A stretch of 16,471 nt of DNA. Origin: CALACW01 sp002431305 (lineage in GTDB: Bacteria > Bacillota > Clostridia > Oscillospirales > Acutalibacteraceae). The stretch spans positions 1 through 16,471 of the forward strand of contig CALACW010000124.1 of NCBI GenBank assembly GCA_937890355.1, in the 5' to 3' direction. Made by a program: the position numbers and the translations under genes. Below the pieces are notes generated by a model, which saw only the letters and a program-made list of their open reading frames with translations, searched no databases and was not told the origin of the DNA. Positions 5,914 to 13,858 of this stretch are shown here, in pieces; positions within the stretch are counted from its first letter, which is position 1, and each line of letters begins with the position of its first letter.

Positions 5914-7131
5914 TTACGCTGCGTCCTTTAAGTTTACGCCTCTGTCGGTATCTATCATCGTCTGTGCAAAAATGCCGTAGCCGTACTGCGGATCATTCAA
6001 AAAGACATGTGTTACCGCGCCTACAAGCATACCGTTCTGCATAATCGGACTTCCGCTCATTCCCTGCACAATACCGCCGGTTGTTTCGATAAGTTCATTG
6101 TCGGTTACTTTAATAGTAAAATTATGACTTCCGTCCGAAACATCATAACTTATCCTTTCGATTTGAACGTCGTAATATTTCTTTTCACCCGAATCGACCG
6201 TCGCTATTATCTGAGCCTTGCCCTCTTCGATTTCGTTCATTTTTGCAACTTTGACGGTTTTTCCGCTGTCAGTCAGAGCCGAATAGCTTCCGAAGATTCC
6301 GTTATCGCAGTTTAACGTCAAATCTCCTAATATTTCTCTGCCGAACGAACCTTGTATTTCTCCCGTTTTTCCGCTCTGACCTTTTATACACCCGTTAAAA
6401 ACAGCAGAAAGGATATTCCCCTGCCCCGCCGGAAAAATAATACCCGTGTCGGTATCGCATATAGCGTGCCCGAGAGCGCCGTAGGTTTTATTTTCGGGGT
6501 CTACATACGTAAGAGTTCCGAGCCCCGCCGTCGAATCCCGCACCCAAAGTCCGCATCTGTATTTCGAATCGGTCGTACAATAAACGCTCGTTATCGATGT
6601 TTCGAATGTTTTTCCGTTTCTTAAAACCGTAAGTGAAATTGCCTTGCCGTTATTTGAAGATATCTGTTCGTTTAAAACAGAAACGGAACTGCATTCTATT
6701 CCGTTTACCGTCTTTATAATATCACCGCTCTGAATTCCCGCGCCTTTTCCAGGATTTACAATGCCGCCCGCGGTTTCGATACTGTCGGCGGAAACCACGA
6801 TTACGCCGTCTGTATACATGCGTATTCCGATTATCTCGCCGCCGGGAATGACATAATCGCTTTCGGTAACATTCAGCGAATTATTTTTAACGGGAAAAAC
6901 ATCAAAAAGTTTTGTCTGCCCCGTCCTTAATTCACCGTCGGAAGAAAAAACCGAAACTTCTTTGAGAGTCGATTCATCCGTTACGCTGAAAATATGCGAA
7001 ACGGTCATATCGCACCCGGCACCGACCGTAAGAGAATCGGGAATAATTATATCTCCGTAAATTATCAGCGAAAAAACGCAGATACTTAATACACAGCATA
7101 TAACTGCAGATATTTTAAAAATTTTTTTCAT
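5914..7131 (-). CDS. spoIVB: SpoIVB sporulation signalling serine peptidase (S55)
   Basis: SpoIVB is made in the forespore, crosses into the intermembrane space, and in B. subtilis cleaves SpoIVFA to trigger sigma-K activation. The 405 residues fit the family. There is an N-terminal membrane/signal segment (about residues 7-25), a PDZ domain at about 100-180 (with GAGIQSGDIIKTVNG at 130-144), and the S55 peptidase domain after it. The triad is visible as His222 in ALGHAI, Asp344 in VTDNELIETTGG, and Ser359 in QGMSGSPIM. The 15-residue Asp-Ser distance equals that of B. subtilis Asp363-Ser378. The start is ATG 7131 with GAGGAGGG upstream. In many spore formers spo0A follows spoIVB; here spoIIA does. 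A weak sigma-G-like pair (TGAAAA, 16 bp, CATGCTT) can be seen upstream but is not called as a feature. Confidence 0.94.
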   Translation of the reverse strand: MKKIFKISAVICCVLSICVFSLIIYGDIIIPDSLTVGAGCDMTVSHIFSVTDESTLKEVSVFSSDGELRTGQTKLFDVFPVKNNSLNVTESDYVIPGGEIIGIRMYTDGVIVVSADSIETAGGIVNPGKGAGIQSGDIIKTVNGIECSSVSVLNEQISSNNGKAISLTVLRNGKTFETSITSVYCTTDSKYRCGLWVRDSTAGLGTLTYVDPENKTYGALGHAICDTDTGIIFPAGQGNILSAVFNGCIKGQSGKTGEIQGSFGREILGDLTLNCDNGIFGSYSALTDSGKTVKVAKMNEIEEGKAQIIATVDSGEKKYYDVQIERISYDVSDGSHNFTIKVTDNELIETTGGIVQGMSGSPIMQNGMLVGAVTHVFLNDPQYGYGIFAQTMIDTDRGVNLKDAA

Positions 7132-7230
7132 GCGCTGCCCTCCTCGAATTTAATTTATGTTTATTTGCTCGATTTATAATCGGTAAAGCATGAACAAAAA
7201 GCGTATATTTTTCATTATTTCCTGTCAGTT

Positions 7231-7254
7231 TCAAAATATTTGTCAAAATATTTG
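7231..7254 (+). repeat. Tandem 12-bp direct repeat in the spoIVB / M16C divergent region
   Basis: TCAAAATATTTG occurs twice back to back (7231-7242 and 7243-7254). The second copy runs into the -35 box of the M16C promoter. The junction creates TTTGTCAAA (7239-7247), a perfect match to the Spo0A box TTTGTCRAA. Position and spacing suggest a regulator binding site; which regulator is unknown. Confidence 0.6.
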
Positions 7255-7280
7255 ATTTAATATAAAAAATAATATATACT
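7252..7280 (+). promoter_or_regulatory. Promoter of the M16C peptidase gene
   Basis: TTGATT (7252-7257), a 17-bp spacer and TATACT (7275-7280) lie 40 nt before the ATG at 7321. The -35 hexamer overlaps the end of the second 12-bp repeat, so a protein bound there could block or recruit polymerase. Confidence 0.65.
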
Positions 7281-7308
7281 ATTATCTGTATTGTTTAAAA
7301 TTCATTAC

Positions 7309-7313
7309 AGAGG
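7309..7313 (+). promoter_or_regulatory. Ribosome binding site that fixes the M16C peptidase start
   Basis: AGAGG sits seven bases before the ATG at 7321. A TTG in the same frame at 7291 has no such site and lies only about 10 bp beyond the -10 box, so it is not the start. Confidence 0.7.
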
Positions 7314-7320
7314 CGATAAA

Positions 7321-10182
7321 ATGAAAATTAACGATTTAATTCACGGTTTTAAAATAACAAACATACGTCCCCTTGCGCAGGCGGGCGGACAAGCCGTCGA
7401 AATGACCCATGAAAAAAGCGGGGCAAGACTCCTCTTCCTTGACAGAGAGGATTCGAACAAAACTTTTTCCATAGGATTCAGAACCGTTCCCGAGGATGAC
7501 ACGGGAGTTTTCCATATTCTTGAGCACTCCGTTCTGTGCGGTTCTGATAAATACAGACTGAAAGAGCCGTTCGTGGAGCTCCTTAAAAGTTCCATGAATA
7601 CGTTTTTAAACGCAATGACTTTTTCGGACAAAACACTCTACCCGATTTCAAGCCAAAACGATAAGGATTTCTTTAATCTGATGAGCGTTTATCTCGACGC
7701 CGTATTCAAACCGCTTATCTATACGAAGCCGGAAATATTTGCGCAGGAAGGCTGGCATTTCGAATTTTCAGACGATGCGCCTGCAATTTACAAGGGCGTT
7801 GTTTTCAACGAAATGAAAGGCGTGTATGCCGACGCAGACTCGGTGCTCGACAATGAAATTTCATCGAAACTGTTTCCCGACAGCGGTTACGGTTTTGAAT
7901 CCGGAGGACTTCCGAGCAAAATTCCGACACTGACATATGAAAAATTCACGCAGACACACAGCCGTTTTTATCACCCGTCGAATTCATATATTTTCCTCGA
8001 CGGCAGCATAGACATTGACAAGGCGTTGACTCTGATTGATACCGAGTACCTCTCGCATTATGAAAAAATCGAGCCCATGCCACGCCCCGCCGTTCAGGCT
8101 CCGGTCAGAACCGGCAGAACGGAAAGTTTTTACGAACTGACGGAGGATATGCCTCTTGAAAAACAGTGCATCCTCGGCAAGGCATACGTTATCGGGTCGT
8201 TCGAGGACAGAGAAACCACGCTTACGTGTAAAATTCTCGCCGACGTTTTGTCCGGAAACAACATGTCGCCTATCAAAAAAGCGTTTTTGGAAAAGGGACT
8301 TTGCGACGATATTACAGTACAGGTAAACGATGGGGTAATGCAGCCGTGGATTCTCGTTACCGTCAGAAATATTGACGAAAACAGAGCGGATGAGGCGGAA
8401 AAACTGCTTGACGATACAATTAAATCCGTTATCAAAAACGGCATTGACAAAGCGATGCTTGAGGCTTCGATTTCAAACTTTGAATTTATTCTCAAGGAAA
8501 AAGATTTCGGCATCCCGCTCGGATTATATTATTCGATAGCGTCACTTGAAACGTGGCTTTATGACTCCGACCCGGTAAAAGGTTTTGAGTTCGGAAACAT
8601 ATTCGATGTTTTACGCGATAAAATTTCAACCGATTGGTATGAATCGATTCTTAATAAAATATTCCTCGAATCAGAGCACTCATGCTCCGTTCTCCTGAAA
8701 CCTTCTCACACGCTCGGCGACGAGGAGAGAAAACGCGAATCGGACGAAATAAAAAAACGTCTCGAAAACATGACTTCGGACGAAATTAACGAGTTAAAAA
8801 ACAAACAGGAAAGACTTCTTGAATGGCAGTCAAGCGCAGACAGTCCCGAGGCTTTGGCTTCAATTCCGAAAATTGAACTTGACGATATCGAACGCGACCC
8901 CGAACGAATTGATACTTCATCGGACGGTCAGATAATAACGCACAAAATTCACACCGATTCGATAACGTATATCAATATGTATTTTGATATTACGGGCATA
9001 GGCGAAAATGAACTTCTTAAGGCGTCGCTTATTTCCGGACTGCTCGGAAAACTCGATACGAAAAATTATTCCGCGCTGGATCTTCAAACAAAAACAATGA
9101 CGAAATGCGGAAATCTTTCATTTGATATCAGAACATTCTCCGACCCGAAGAACGCAGATGATATGAAAATCAAATTCTGCGTCAGTTTAAGCGCGCTGGA
9201 CAGAAACGTTACTCAGGCTTTGGAGCTTGTCAAGGAAATTCTTACCTCTACAAAATTTGACGACAACAGCGCCGTACTCGACCTCGTAAGACAAGACAAA
9301 ACAGACCTTTATCAAAGTATCGTCTCAGCGGGAAGCAAGTATGCAATCAGACGCGCGCAGAGCTCTATTAATTCGGAATGTGCAGTTACCGAACTGACGG
9401 ACGGTTTCGCATACTATCTTTGGATTAAAGATTTTGAAGGAAACGAAAAGGACATGTCCGTTCTGAAAAGCGTTTATAATATGCTGTTTTCGTCAGACAA
9501 TGCATTAATAAGCATAACAAACGACCGTCCGAACGAGTTAAAGGACGAAATTAAATCGTTTATTTCCTCGCTCGGCGAACGCGTCCATTTCGAAAAATCA
9601 ATAATTAAGCCGTTCGAACGTTCTAATGAAGCTGTAGCGATTCCGGGAGACATTGCATTCGCCGCACTTTCCGGATTATCCGAACGTCCGATGAACGGAA
9701 CCATGCTTCTCATTTCTCACATTGTTACGCTCGAATATCTTTGGAATGAAGTCAGGGTAAAGGAAGGAGCGTACGGCACCGGAATGAAGGCGCAGACCGA
9801 CGGATGTATTTCGTACTATTCCTTCCGCGACCCCGCGTCGCCGAATTCCGTAAACACGTTTAAAAAAGTCTGCGAATATCTCGACGGCTATCTTAGTGAA
9901 AATCCCGACCTTACCGGAGCGATAATCGGCACAATTTCCGATATTTCACCCCTCATGACCCCGAGACTCAAAGCCTCGGCGGCGGATTCGAATTATTTAA
10001 GAAACGTCACATTTGACGACATAAAAAAATTAAGAGGCGAAATAATTTCCGCCTGCTCCGACGACATACGCAGAGAAAAAGAGTTTATCGAAAAAACAAT
10101 AAACAGCTCGAATATCTGCGTAATAGGTTCAAAGGAACAGATTTCGAATTGCAACTTTGTCGAGAAAACTTATTCGTTATAA
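7321..10182 (+). CDS. M16C zinc metallopeptidase (insulinase family, presequence-protease-like)
   Basis: A 953-residue two-halved metallopeptidase related to mitochondrial PreP/Cym1, which degrade unfolded peptides inside a closed chamber. The inverted zinc site HILEH is at residues 65-69, and the third zinc ligand is Glu164 in FNEMKGVYAD. The centre (about 440-690) contains the helical linker region of the M16C-associated type, and the C-terminal inactive half carries VKEGAYGTGMKAQ and the SYYSFRDP segment, the family's substrate-binding Arg/Tyr region. The length matches the usual 960-980 aa. No signal peptide is visible, so the protein is probably cytoplasmic. It is the only plus-strand protein gene, transcribed divergently from spoIVB. 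A role in peptide clearance during sporulation is conceivable but only inferred. Confidence 0.92.
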   Translation: MKINDLIHGFKITNIRPLAQAGGQAVEMTHEKSGARLLFLDREDSNKTFSIGFRTVPEDDTGVFHILEHSVLCGSDKYRLKEPFVELLKSSMNTFLNAMTFSDKTLYPISSQNDKDFFNLMSVYLDAVFKPLIYTKPEIFAQEGWHFEFSDDAPAIYKGVVFNEMKGVYADADSVLDNEISSKLFPDSGYGFESGGLPSKIPTLTYEKFTQTHSRFYHPSNSYIFLDGSIDIDKALTLIDTEYLSHYEKIEPMPRPAVQAPVRTGRTESFYELTEDMPLEKQCILGKAYVIGSFEDRETTLTCKILADVLSGNNMSPIKKAFLEKGLCDDITVQVNDGVMQPWILVTVRNIDENRADEAEKLLDDTIKSVIKNGIDKAMLEASISNFEFILKEKDFGIPLGLYYSIASLETWLYDSDPVKGFEFGNIFDVLRDKISTDWYESILNKIFLESEHSCSVLLKPSHTLGDEERKRESDEIKKRLENMTSDEINELKNKQERLLEWQSSADSPEALASIPKIELDDIERDPERIDTSSDGQIITHKIHTDSITYINMYFDITGIGENELLKASLISGLLGKLDTKNYSALDLQTKTMTKCGNLSFDIRTFSDPKNADDMKIKFCVSLSALDRNVTQALELVKEILTSTKFDDNSAVLDLVRQDKTDLYQSIVSAGSKYAIRRAQSSINSECAVTELTDGFAYYLWIKDFEGNEKDMSVLKSVYNMLFSSDNALISITNDRPNELKDEIKSFISSLGERVHFEKSIIKPFERSNEAVAIPGDIAFAALSGLSERPMNGTMLLISHIVTLEYLWNEVRVKEGAYGTGMKAQTDGCISYYSFRDPASPNSVNTFKKVCEYLDGYLSENPDLTGAIIGTISDISPLMTPRLKASAADSNYLRNVTFDDIKKLRGEIISACSDDIRREKEFIEKTINSSNICVIGSKEQISNCNFVEKTYSL

Positions 10183-10195
10183 TTTAATAAAGTTA

Positions 10196-10228
10196 AACGC
10201 GGAGCTTTCATCAAGCCTCGCGTTTTTT
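10196..10228 (+). terminator. Rho-independent terminator after the M16C gene, probably shared with the convergent lipase-like gene
   Basis: AACGCGGAGCTT (10196-10207) pairs with AAGCCTCGCGTT (10213-10224) across the 5-nt loop TCATC, with one mismatch and one G-U pair, then runs into six T residues (10223-10228). Read on the minus strand the same hairpin is followed by a weaker T-rich tail, so it may stop transcripts from both convergent genes. Confidence 0.75.
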
Positions 10229-10234
10229 ATCGTT

Positions 10235-11788
10235 TTATTTCAAAAATGAATCCTTAAATATTGAAACTATCGTCTTAAAAATCTCGGCGAGTTTCTTTAA
10301 AATATTTATTATTGCATTCTTAAAACTCTTTGAGCTGTCTTTATTTAAAGGAGTCAGCGTGTTTTTATTCGCATTATAATACATAAACTGCGAATATTCG
10401 GCATCAAAAACGGTCAGCTGTTTTTCGGAATCCGCAAGATAAAGTATAAAGTCCGTGCTGTCGCCCACGTTATAATCAACATGCGCCTGATTCTTTATAA
10501 AGAACGTATACTCGGGAAACATACAGCTTGACGCGTCTATCATTCTGTCCTTCGAAATATGGTCATGTCCGTCATCGACAGCCTGAACATAATCATCGGG
10601 CAGAACCGAGTCAAGTTCTGCGCTTACCGCACCGCCCGAAGCGTATTTTACATCAATGAGCAGGTCGGTATTAGACAAAACATGAGAGTAAACGGGCAGT
10701 CCCTGCAAATTATACTGACAGACGATATATACGTTCGCTCCGTCGTCAATTGCACTTTCGAGTAAATTTTTCGCCCTTGACTGAACGCAGTACATGTACT
10801 CGTCGCATCTAGATATCATATTTGCGTTAACACTGCTGTCGAGCATGAACGATTTTGCGTTTTCATAATCTTCAAAAGCCGTAAGGTCGAATATTCCGGG
10901 CATTGTGCCGAATACCTTTTTAAGAACCTCTGAATATATTTCTTCCTTTAAATTATTGAGAATATCGGCGCAGATATCCTCCGCCTTGTCTCCGAGTCCC
11001 GCAGTATCAACGGCTATCATCAGAATATTATAAAACAATGAGCTCATATCGGTTTTGCCGAGATCGCCTACCCTGCTCATCAGCGCGTTTTTATCAATAT
11101 ACAATTCACCCGAGAGCATTGCACCGACGGATTCAACGCCTTGAAACGCGGTCGAGAGCATTATAATATTCTTAACATTCTGCGCGCCGTATTTATAAAG
11201 ATAAGACATTACGAGAGTTCCGCCCATACTGCAGCAGGCAAGATTTACTCTGTCGGCATTGTGCTCTGTCAAAGCCGTTTCAATCAGCGAATTAAGTCCT
11301 TCGGCATGCTCAAGAGGGTCAAGTCTCCAGTCGTAATTATAAAAATAGACGTTTTGAGCGCCGTATTTTTCGCACGCCGCGCGTACGATTCCAAGTTCGT
11401 CCTTGTTTTCATTCTTATAAAGCTCGGGATAATTCGACATGTTTTTATCATATGTCGGAGTCGTTATGTTATAAACGCTGTCCCCGTTTTCGTCGCACGC
11501 GAGTTTTGATACCGCCGAATAAACGACGGGCAGAGCCTTATCTCCGAACGCTTTATAATCCTTTGTCTTAATAAGCTCTGAAATCGGAGATACAAGCTGT
11601 TTTGCAAGCGAAACGACGGTATTGCTCTTCATCGGCCATACCTGATTGCCGTTTTCATATAACGGCATTACGTTCATACCCGAAACAAGTACAAACGGCG
11701 TATTTTCCTCCCCGTCATACGCAAATGCGCAGACTGCGGACGAAAAAAGCATTATAACGCTCAATATAACGGAAATTAATTTTTTCAC
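10235..11788 (-). CDS. Secreted LCAT/lipase-like alpha/beta hydrolase
   Basis: A 517-residue protein with a clear signal peptide (KK, hydrophobic core, AVCAFA before Tyr24). The body resembles the lecithin:cholesterol acyltransferase / lipase class: YNYDWRLDP at about 150-158 is characteristic, and the nucleophile elbow is CCSMGG with Ser187. Possible acid/base residues lie in DDGHDHISKD (about 405-414) and NQAHVDY, whose His436 is a candidate catalytic histidine; these assignments are by eye. An amphipathic C-terminal tail (KKLAEIFKTIVSIFKDSF) could bind membrane. The likely role is hydrolysis of lipid or ester substrates outside the cell; the substrate is unknown. The start is GTG, overlapping the GH42 stop as GTGA, with AAGGAGGG seven bases upstream, so translation is coupled to the beta-galactosidase. 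Confidence 0.8.
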   Translation of the reverse strand: MKKLISVILSVIMLFSSAVCAFAYDGEENTPFVLVSGMNVMPLYENGNQVWPMKSNTVVSLAKQLVSPISELIKTKDYKAFGDKALPVVYSAVSKLACDENGDSVYNITTPTYDKNMSNYPELYKNENKDELGIVRAACEKYGAQNVYFYNYDWRLDPLEHAEGLNSLIETALTEHNADRVNLACCSMGGTLVMSYLYKYGAQNVKNIIMLSTAFQGVESVGAMLSGELYIDKNALMSRVGDLGKTDMSSLFYNILMIAVDTAGLGDKAEDICADILNNLKEEIYSEVLKKVFGTMPGIFDLTAFEDYENAKSFMLDSSVNANMISRCDEYMYCVQSRAKNLLESAIDDGANVYIVCQYNLQGLPVYSHVLSNTDLLIDVKYASGGAVSAELDSVLPDDYVQAVDDGHDHISKDRMIDASSCMFPEYTFFIKNQAHVDYNVGDSTDFILYLADSEKQLTVFDAEYSQFMYYNANKNTLTPLNKDSSKSFKNAIINILKKLAEIFKTIVSIFKDSFLK

Positions 11789-13788
11789 TGTATTTCCCTC
11801 CTTAAAACTGCTGTTTCATATCCTTTAAGCGAGACAGAATCCGAGACCTCGGCTGAATTTATAACGTCGAACGAATATCCGTCCGTTTTAAATGTCAGTT
11901 CGCGCTCTTTCATATTGACGGCAAAGAGATATTCGTACTCGTCGGTATGCCTTGAAGCTAAAAGTATACCGTTCTCCGCCATAGAAACGAGCGGTTTGAT
12001 ACCGCACTGACCGTTTACAAGGTGCGCCAGCGCTTCATAAAAATAAACGTCGTTTCCGTCGCACACGTGAAGTATGCATTTGCCTTTACCGTAATTATTA
12101 ACCGTAACGGCGGGCAGTCCGTCAAGTTTTCCGCCCGCAAACGAAGCGATTTTTTCAGCCGATTTAAGTTTAAGCCTGTGAATAACGGACGTAACAACTC
12201 TCTCTGAGTCGTCGAATTTTACCGTACAGTCAATTCCCGTCTGCTTTTTGAATTCATCCGCTGTTATCTCGCCGGAAACGACTGCGCCCGCGATATCCGC
12301 CAACATACCGGGTTTCAACATAACTCTCGTTTTGTTGAACTCATCGCGCGTTCCGCATGATGTATTAATAAGAAGCGTTCCGCCGTCTCTTACGTATTTT
12401 TCAAGCTTGTTTTTCTGTTCGTCGGTTATTATTCTGTGGTTGGGCATAAGAAGAAGTTTATAATTCGATAAATCGTCCTCAATCGAACAAACGTCGATAT
12501 TCGTCTTTAACGCGTTCTGAAAACCGCCGTAGATATTAAAGAATTCTTCATCATAGAATCCGTCTACGACCCAGTCGCGCGTACCCCAGCTGTTTTCGTA
12601 TGAATAAACCGCGCCGATGTCGGATTTAGTTTTCGCCCCGGAAATTTCGGGATAAACGCGTAAAATATCTTTCGACAGTTTTTTAAATACGTCTGCGGTA
12701 TCTTCGCGTACATTCGCATCCTCCGCTGTCAGCGAACCGTAATCCTGCTCCGCTCCGCCTAACGGCGCACGCCATTCGAAGTAAACCGTTCCGAACGCGC
12801 CGTAAGCTATATTGAGCCACGTCTGCGCCGAAATAACCTCCGGCAAAGTGTTTATATCCGTATAGCATTTCTGTTCCGCAACAAGGAAACGACGGCGTTC
12901 TTTCGAGTCGAGCCGTCTGTTGAACGCATGTTCCATAGCCGCACGGAGCTGAATTCTGTAATTTTCTCCGTTGGGCTGACCGACGTAGTTATCCCATGCG
13001 GAATAGTCGAGATATTCGCATCCCTCGTAGCACTTTACCGACCAGTTCGCCCCCGGCCAGTTCGTATAGAGGAATCTGTTTTTCGAATACTTTCTTACAA
13101 TCCGCGCCTCCATACTCAACAGGTTGTGAAAATTACGCGAGAAAAACTTTCTGTAATCGAGCTGAATTTGTAACGTCCATCCGCCCTCGCACGAGTTTAC
13201 GGGAATGTCGATCTCATCAAACGAATTATACTTGTTCGACCATTCCATTGTAAACCATGCGTCGTTTAATTTATCTATTTCGCCGTACTTATTTTTTAAA
13301 AATTCTTTGAACGCGCGGTTACATTCCGAGTCAAAATCATGAAACGGGAATCCCGGTTCGTTATCAAGCTGCCAGCCGATAAGCGCAGGATGACTGCCGA
13401 GAGCCTGCGCCTCTTTTTCGGTTATTCTTTCGGCATATTCGAGAAAATGTTTATCCGATAAGCACTGCCCTTTTCGTCCGCCGAAATCGTAATCCCCGTT
13501 TTTGTTTCCGCCCTTAACAGACGGATATTTTTTATAAAGCCACGCGGGACAAACAGCCGTAACCGTACCGAGAATTACTTTTATATTATGTTTCATCGCG
13601 CAGTCCATTGCGCGTTTCATGGGTTCAAAATTAAACTTTCCCTCTTCGGGTTCGAACCAGCTCCACGCAAATTCGCCCATGCGCACACAGTTAAGCCCGA
13701 GCTTTTCCATTTCGTAAAAATCCTTTTCCCACTCGCTTTCATCCCACCACTCTGGATAATACGAGCTTCCGAGTAAAAAATTATCCAT
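11785..13788 (-). CDS. GH42 beta-galactosidase
   Basis: A 667-residue enzyme that releases terminal galactose from short oligosaccharides. The N-terminal TIM barrel begins at once (GSSYYPEWWDESEW at about 7-20; FGGRKGQCLSD follows near 102). The acid/base is Glu144 in WQLDNEPG, and the nucleophile is Glu305 in FLVAEQ, a spacing like other GH42 enzymes (141/312 in the Thermus enzyme). A trimerisation-like domain (about 390-590) and a small C-terminal beta domain follow, the family's usual layout. There is no signal peptide, so it acts in the cytoplasm on imported sugars. The ATG at 13788 is chosen because AGGAGAGGA lies four bases upstream; an upstream in-frame TTG (13836) would place the terminator hairpin inside the gene. 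Confidence 0.92.
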   Translation of the reverse strand: MDNFLLGSSYYPEWWDESEWEKDFYEMEKLGLNCVRMGEFAWSWFEPEEGKFNFEPMKRAMDCAMKHNIKVILGTVTAVCPAWLYKKYPSVKGGNKNGDYDFGGRKGQCLSDKHFLEYAERITEKEAQALGSHPALIGWQLDNEPGFPFHDFDSECNRAFKEFLKNKYGEIDKLNDAWFTMEWSNKYNSFDEIDIPVNSCEGGWTLQIQLDYRKFFSRNFHNLLSMEARIVRKYSKNRFLYTNWPGANWSVKCYEGCEYLDYSAWDNYVGQPNGENYRIQLRAAMEHAFNRRLDSKERRRFLVAEQKCYTDINTLPEVISAQTWLNIAYGAFGTVYFEWRAPLGGAEQDYGSLTAEDANVREDTADVFKKLSKDILRVYPEISGAKTKSDIGAVYSYENSWGTRDWVVDGFYDEEFFNIYGGFQNALKTNIDVCSIEDDLSNYKLLLMPNHRIITDEQKNKLEKYVRDGGTLLINTSCGTRDEFNKTRVMLKPGMLADIAGAVVSGEITADEFKKQTGIDCTVKFDDSERVVTSVIHRLKLKSAEKIASFAGGKLDGLPAVTVNNYGKGKCILHVCDGNDVYFYEALAHLVNGQCGIKPLVSMAENGILLASRHTDEYEYLFAVNMKERELTFKTDGYSFDVINSAEVSDSVSLKGYETAVLRREIQ
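11796..11803 (-). promoter_or_regulatory. Ribosome binding site for the GTG-initiated lipase-like gene
   Basis: AAGGAGGG lies inside the 3' end of the GH42 gene, seven bases before the GTG at 11788. It confirms a real GTG start in the 4-nt GTGA overlap and points to coupled translation. Confidence 0.75.
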
Positions 13789-13792
13789 ATAT

Positions 13793-13801
13793 TCCTCTCC
13801 T
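13793..13801 (-). promoter_or_regulatory. Ribosome binding site that fixes the GH42 start
   Basis: AGGAGAGGA ends four bases before the ATG at 13788. It directly follows the T-run of the terminator hairpin at 13802-13829, leaving no room for a promoter between terminator and gene. Confidence 0.75.
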
Positions 13802-13829
13802 AAAAAAAGCGGGCGCATACCGCACCCGC
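13802..13829 (-). terminator. Terminator or attenuator hairpin between GH16 and GH42
   Basis: On the minus strand GCGGGTGCG (13829-13821) pairs with TGCGCCCGC (13817-13809) across the 3-nt loop GTA, a nine-pair G+C-rich stem (two G-U pairs) followed by seven T residues (13808-13802). It starts 29 nt after the GH16 stop and has the form of an efficient intrinsic terminator. The T-run touches the GH42 Shine-Dalgarno. Confidence 0.8.
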
Positions 13830-13858
13830 AGAACAAATCATAATTTACACTATGGAAA

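Noticed and set aside
7135..7215. Sigma-G-like promoter for spoIVB (TGAAAA, 16 bp, CATGCTT)
   Set aside because: Both elements deviate from consensus and several equally weak pairs exist in this A+T-rich spacer.
7291..7291. TTG start for the M16C peptidase ten codons upstream
   Set aside because: It lies about 10 bp beyond the -10 box with no ribosome binding site; the ATG at 7321 has AGAGG at good spacing.
13836..13836. Longer GH42 start at TTG 13836
   Set aside because: The extra 16 residues would be encoded by the terminator hairpin and the Shine-Dalgarno of the true start.
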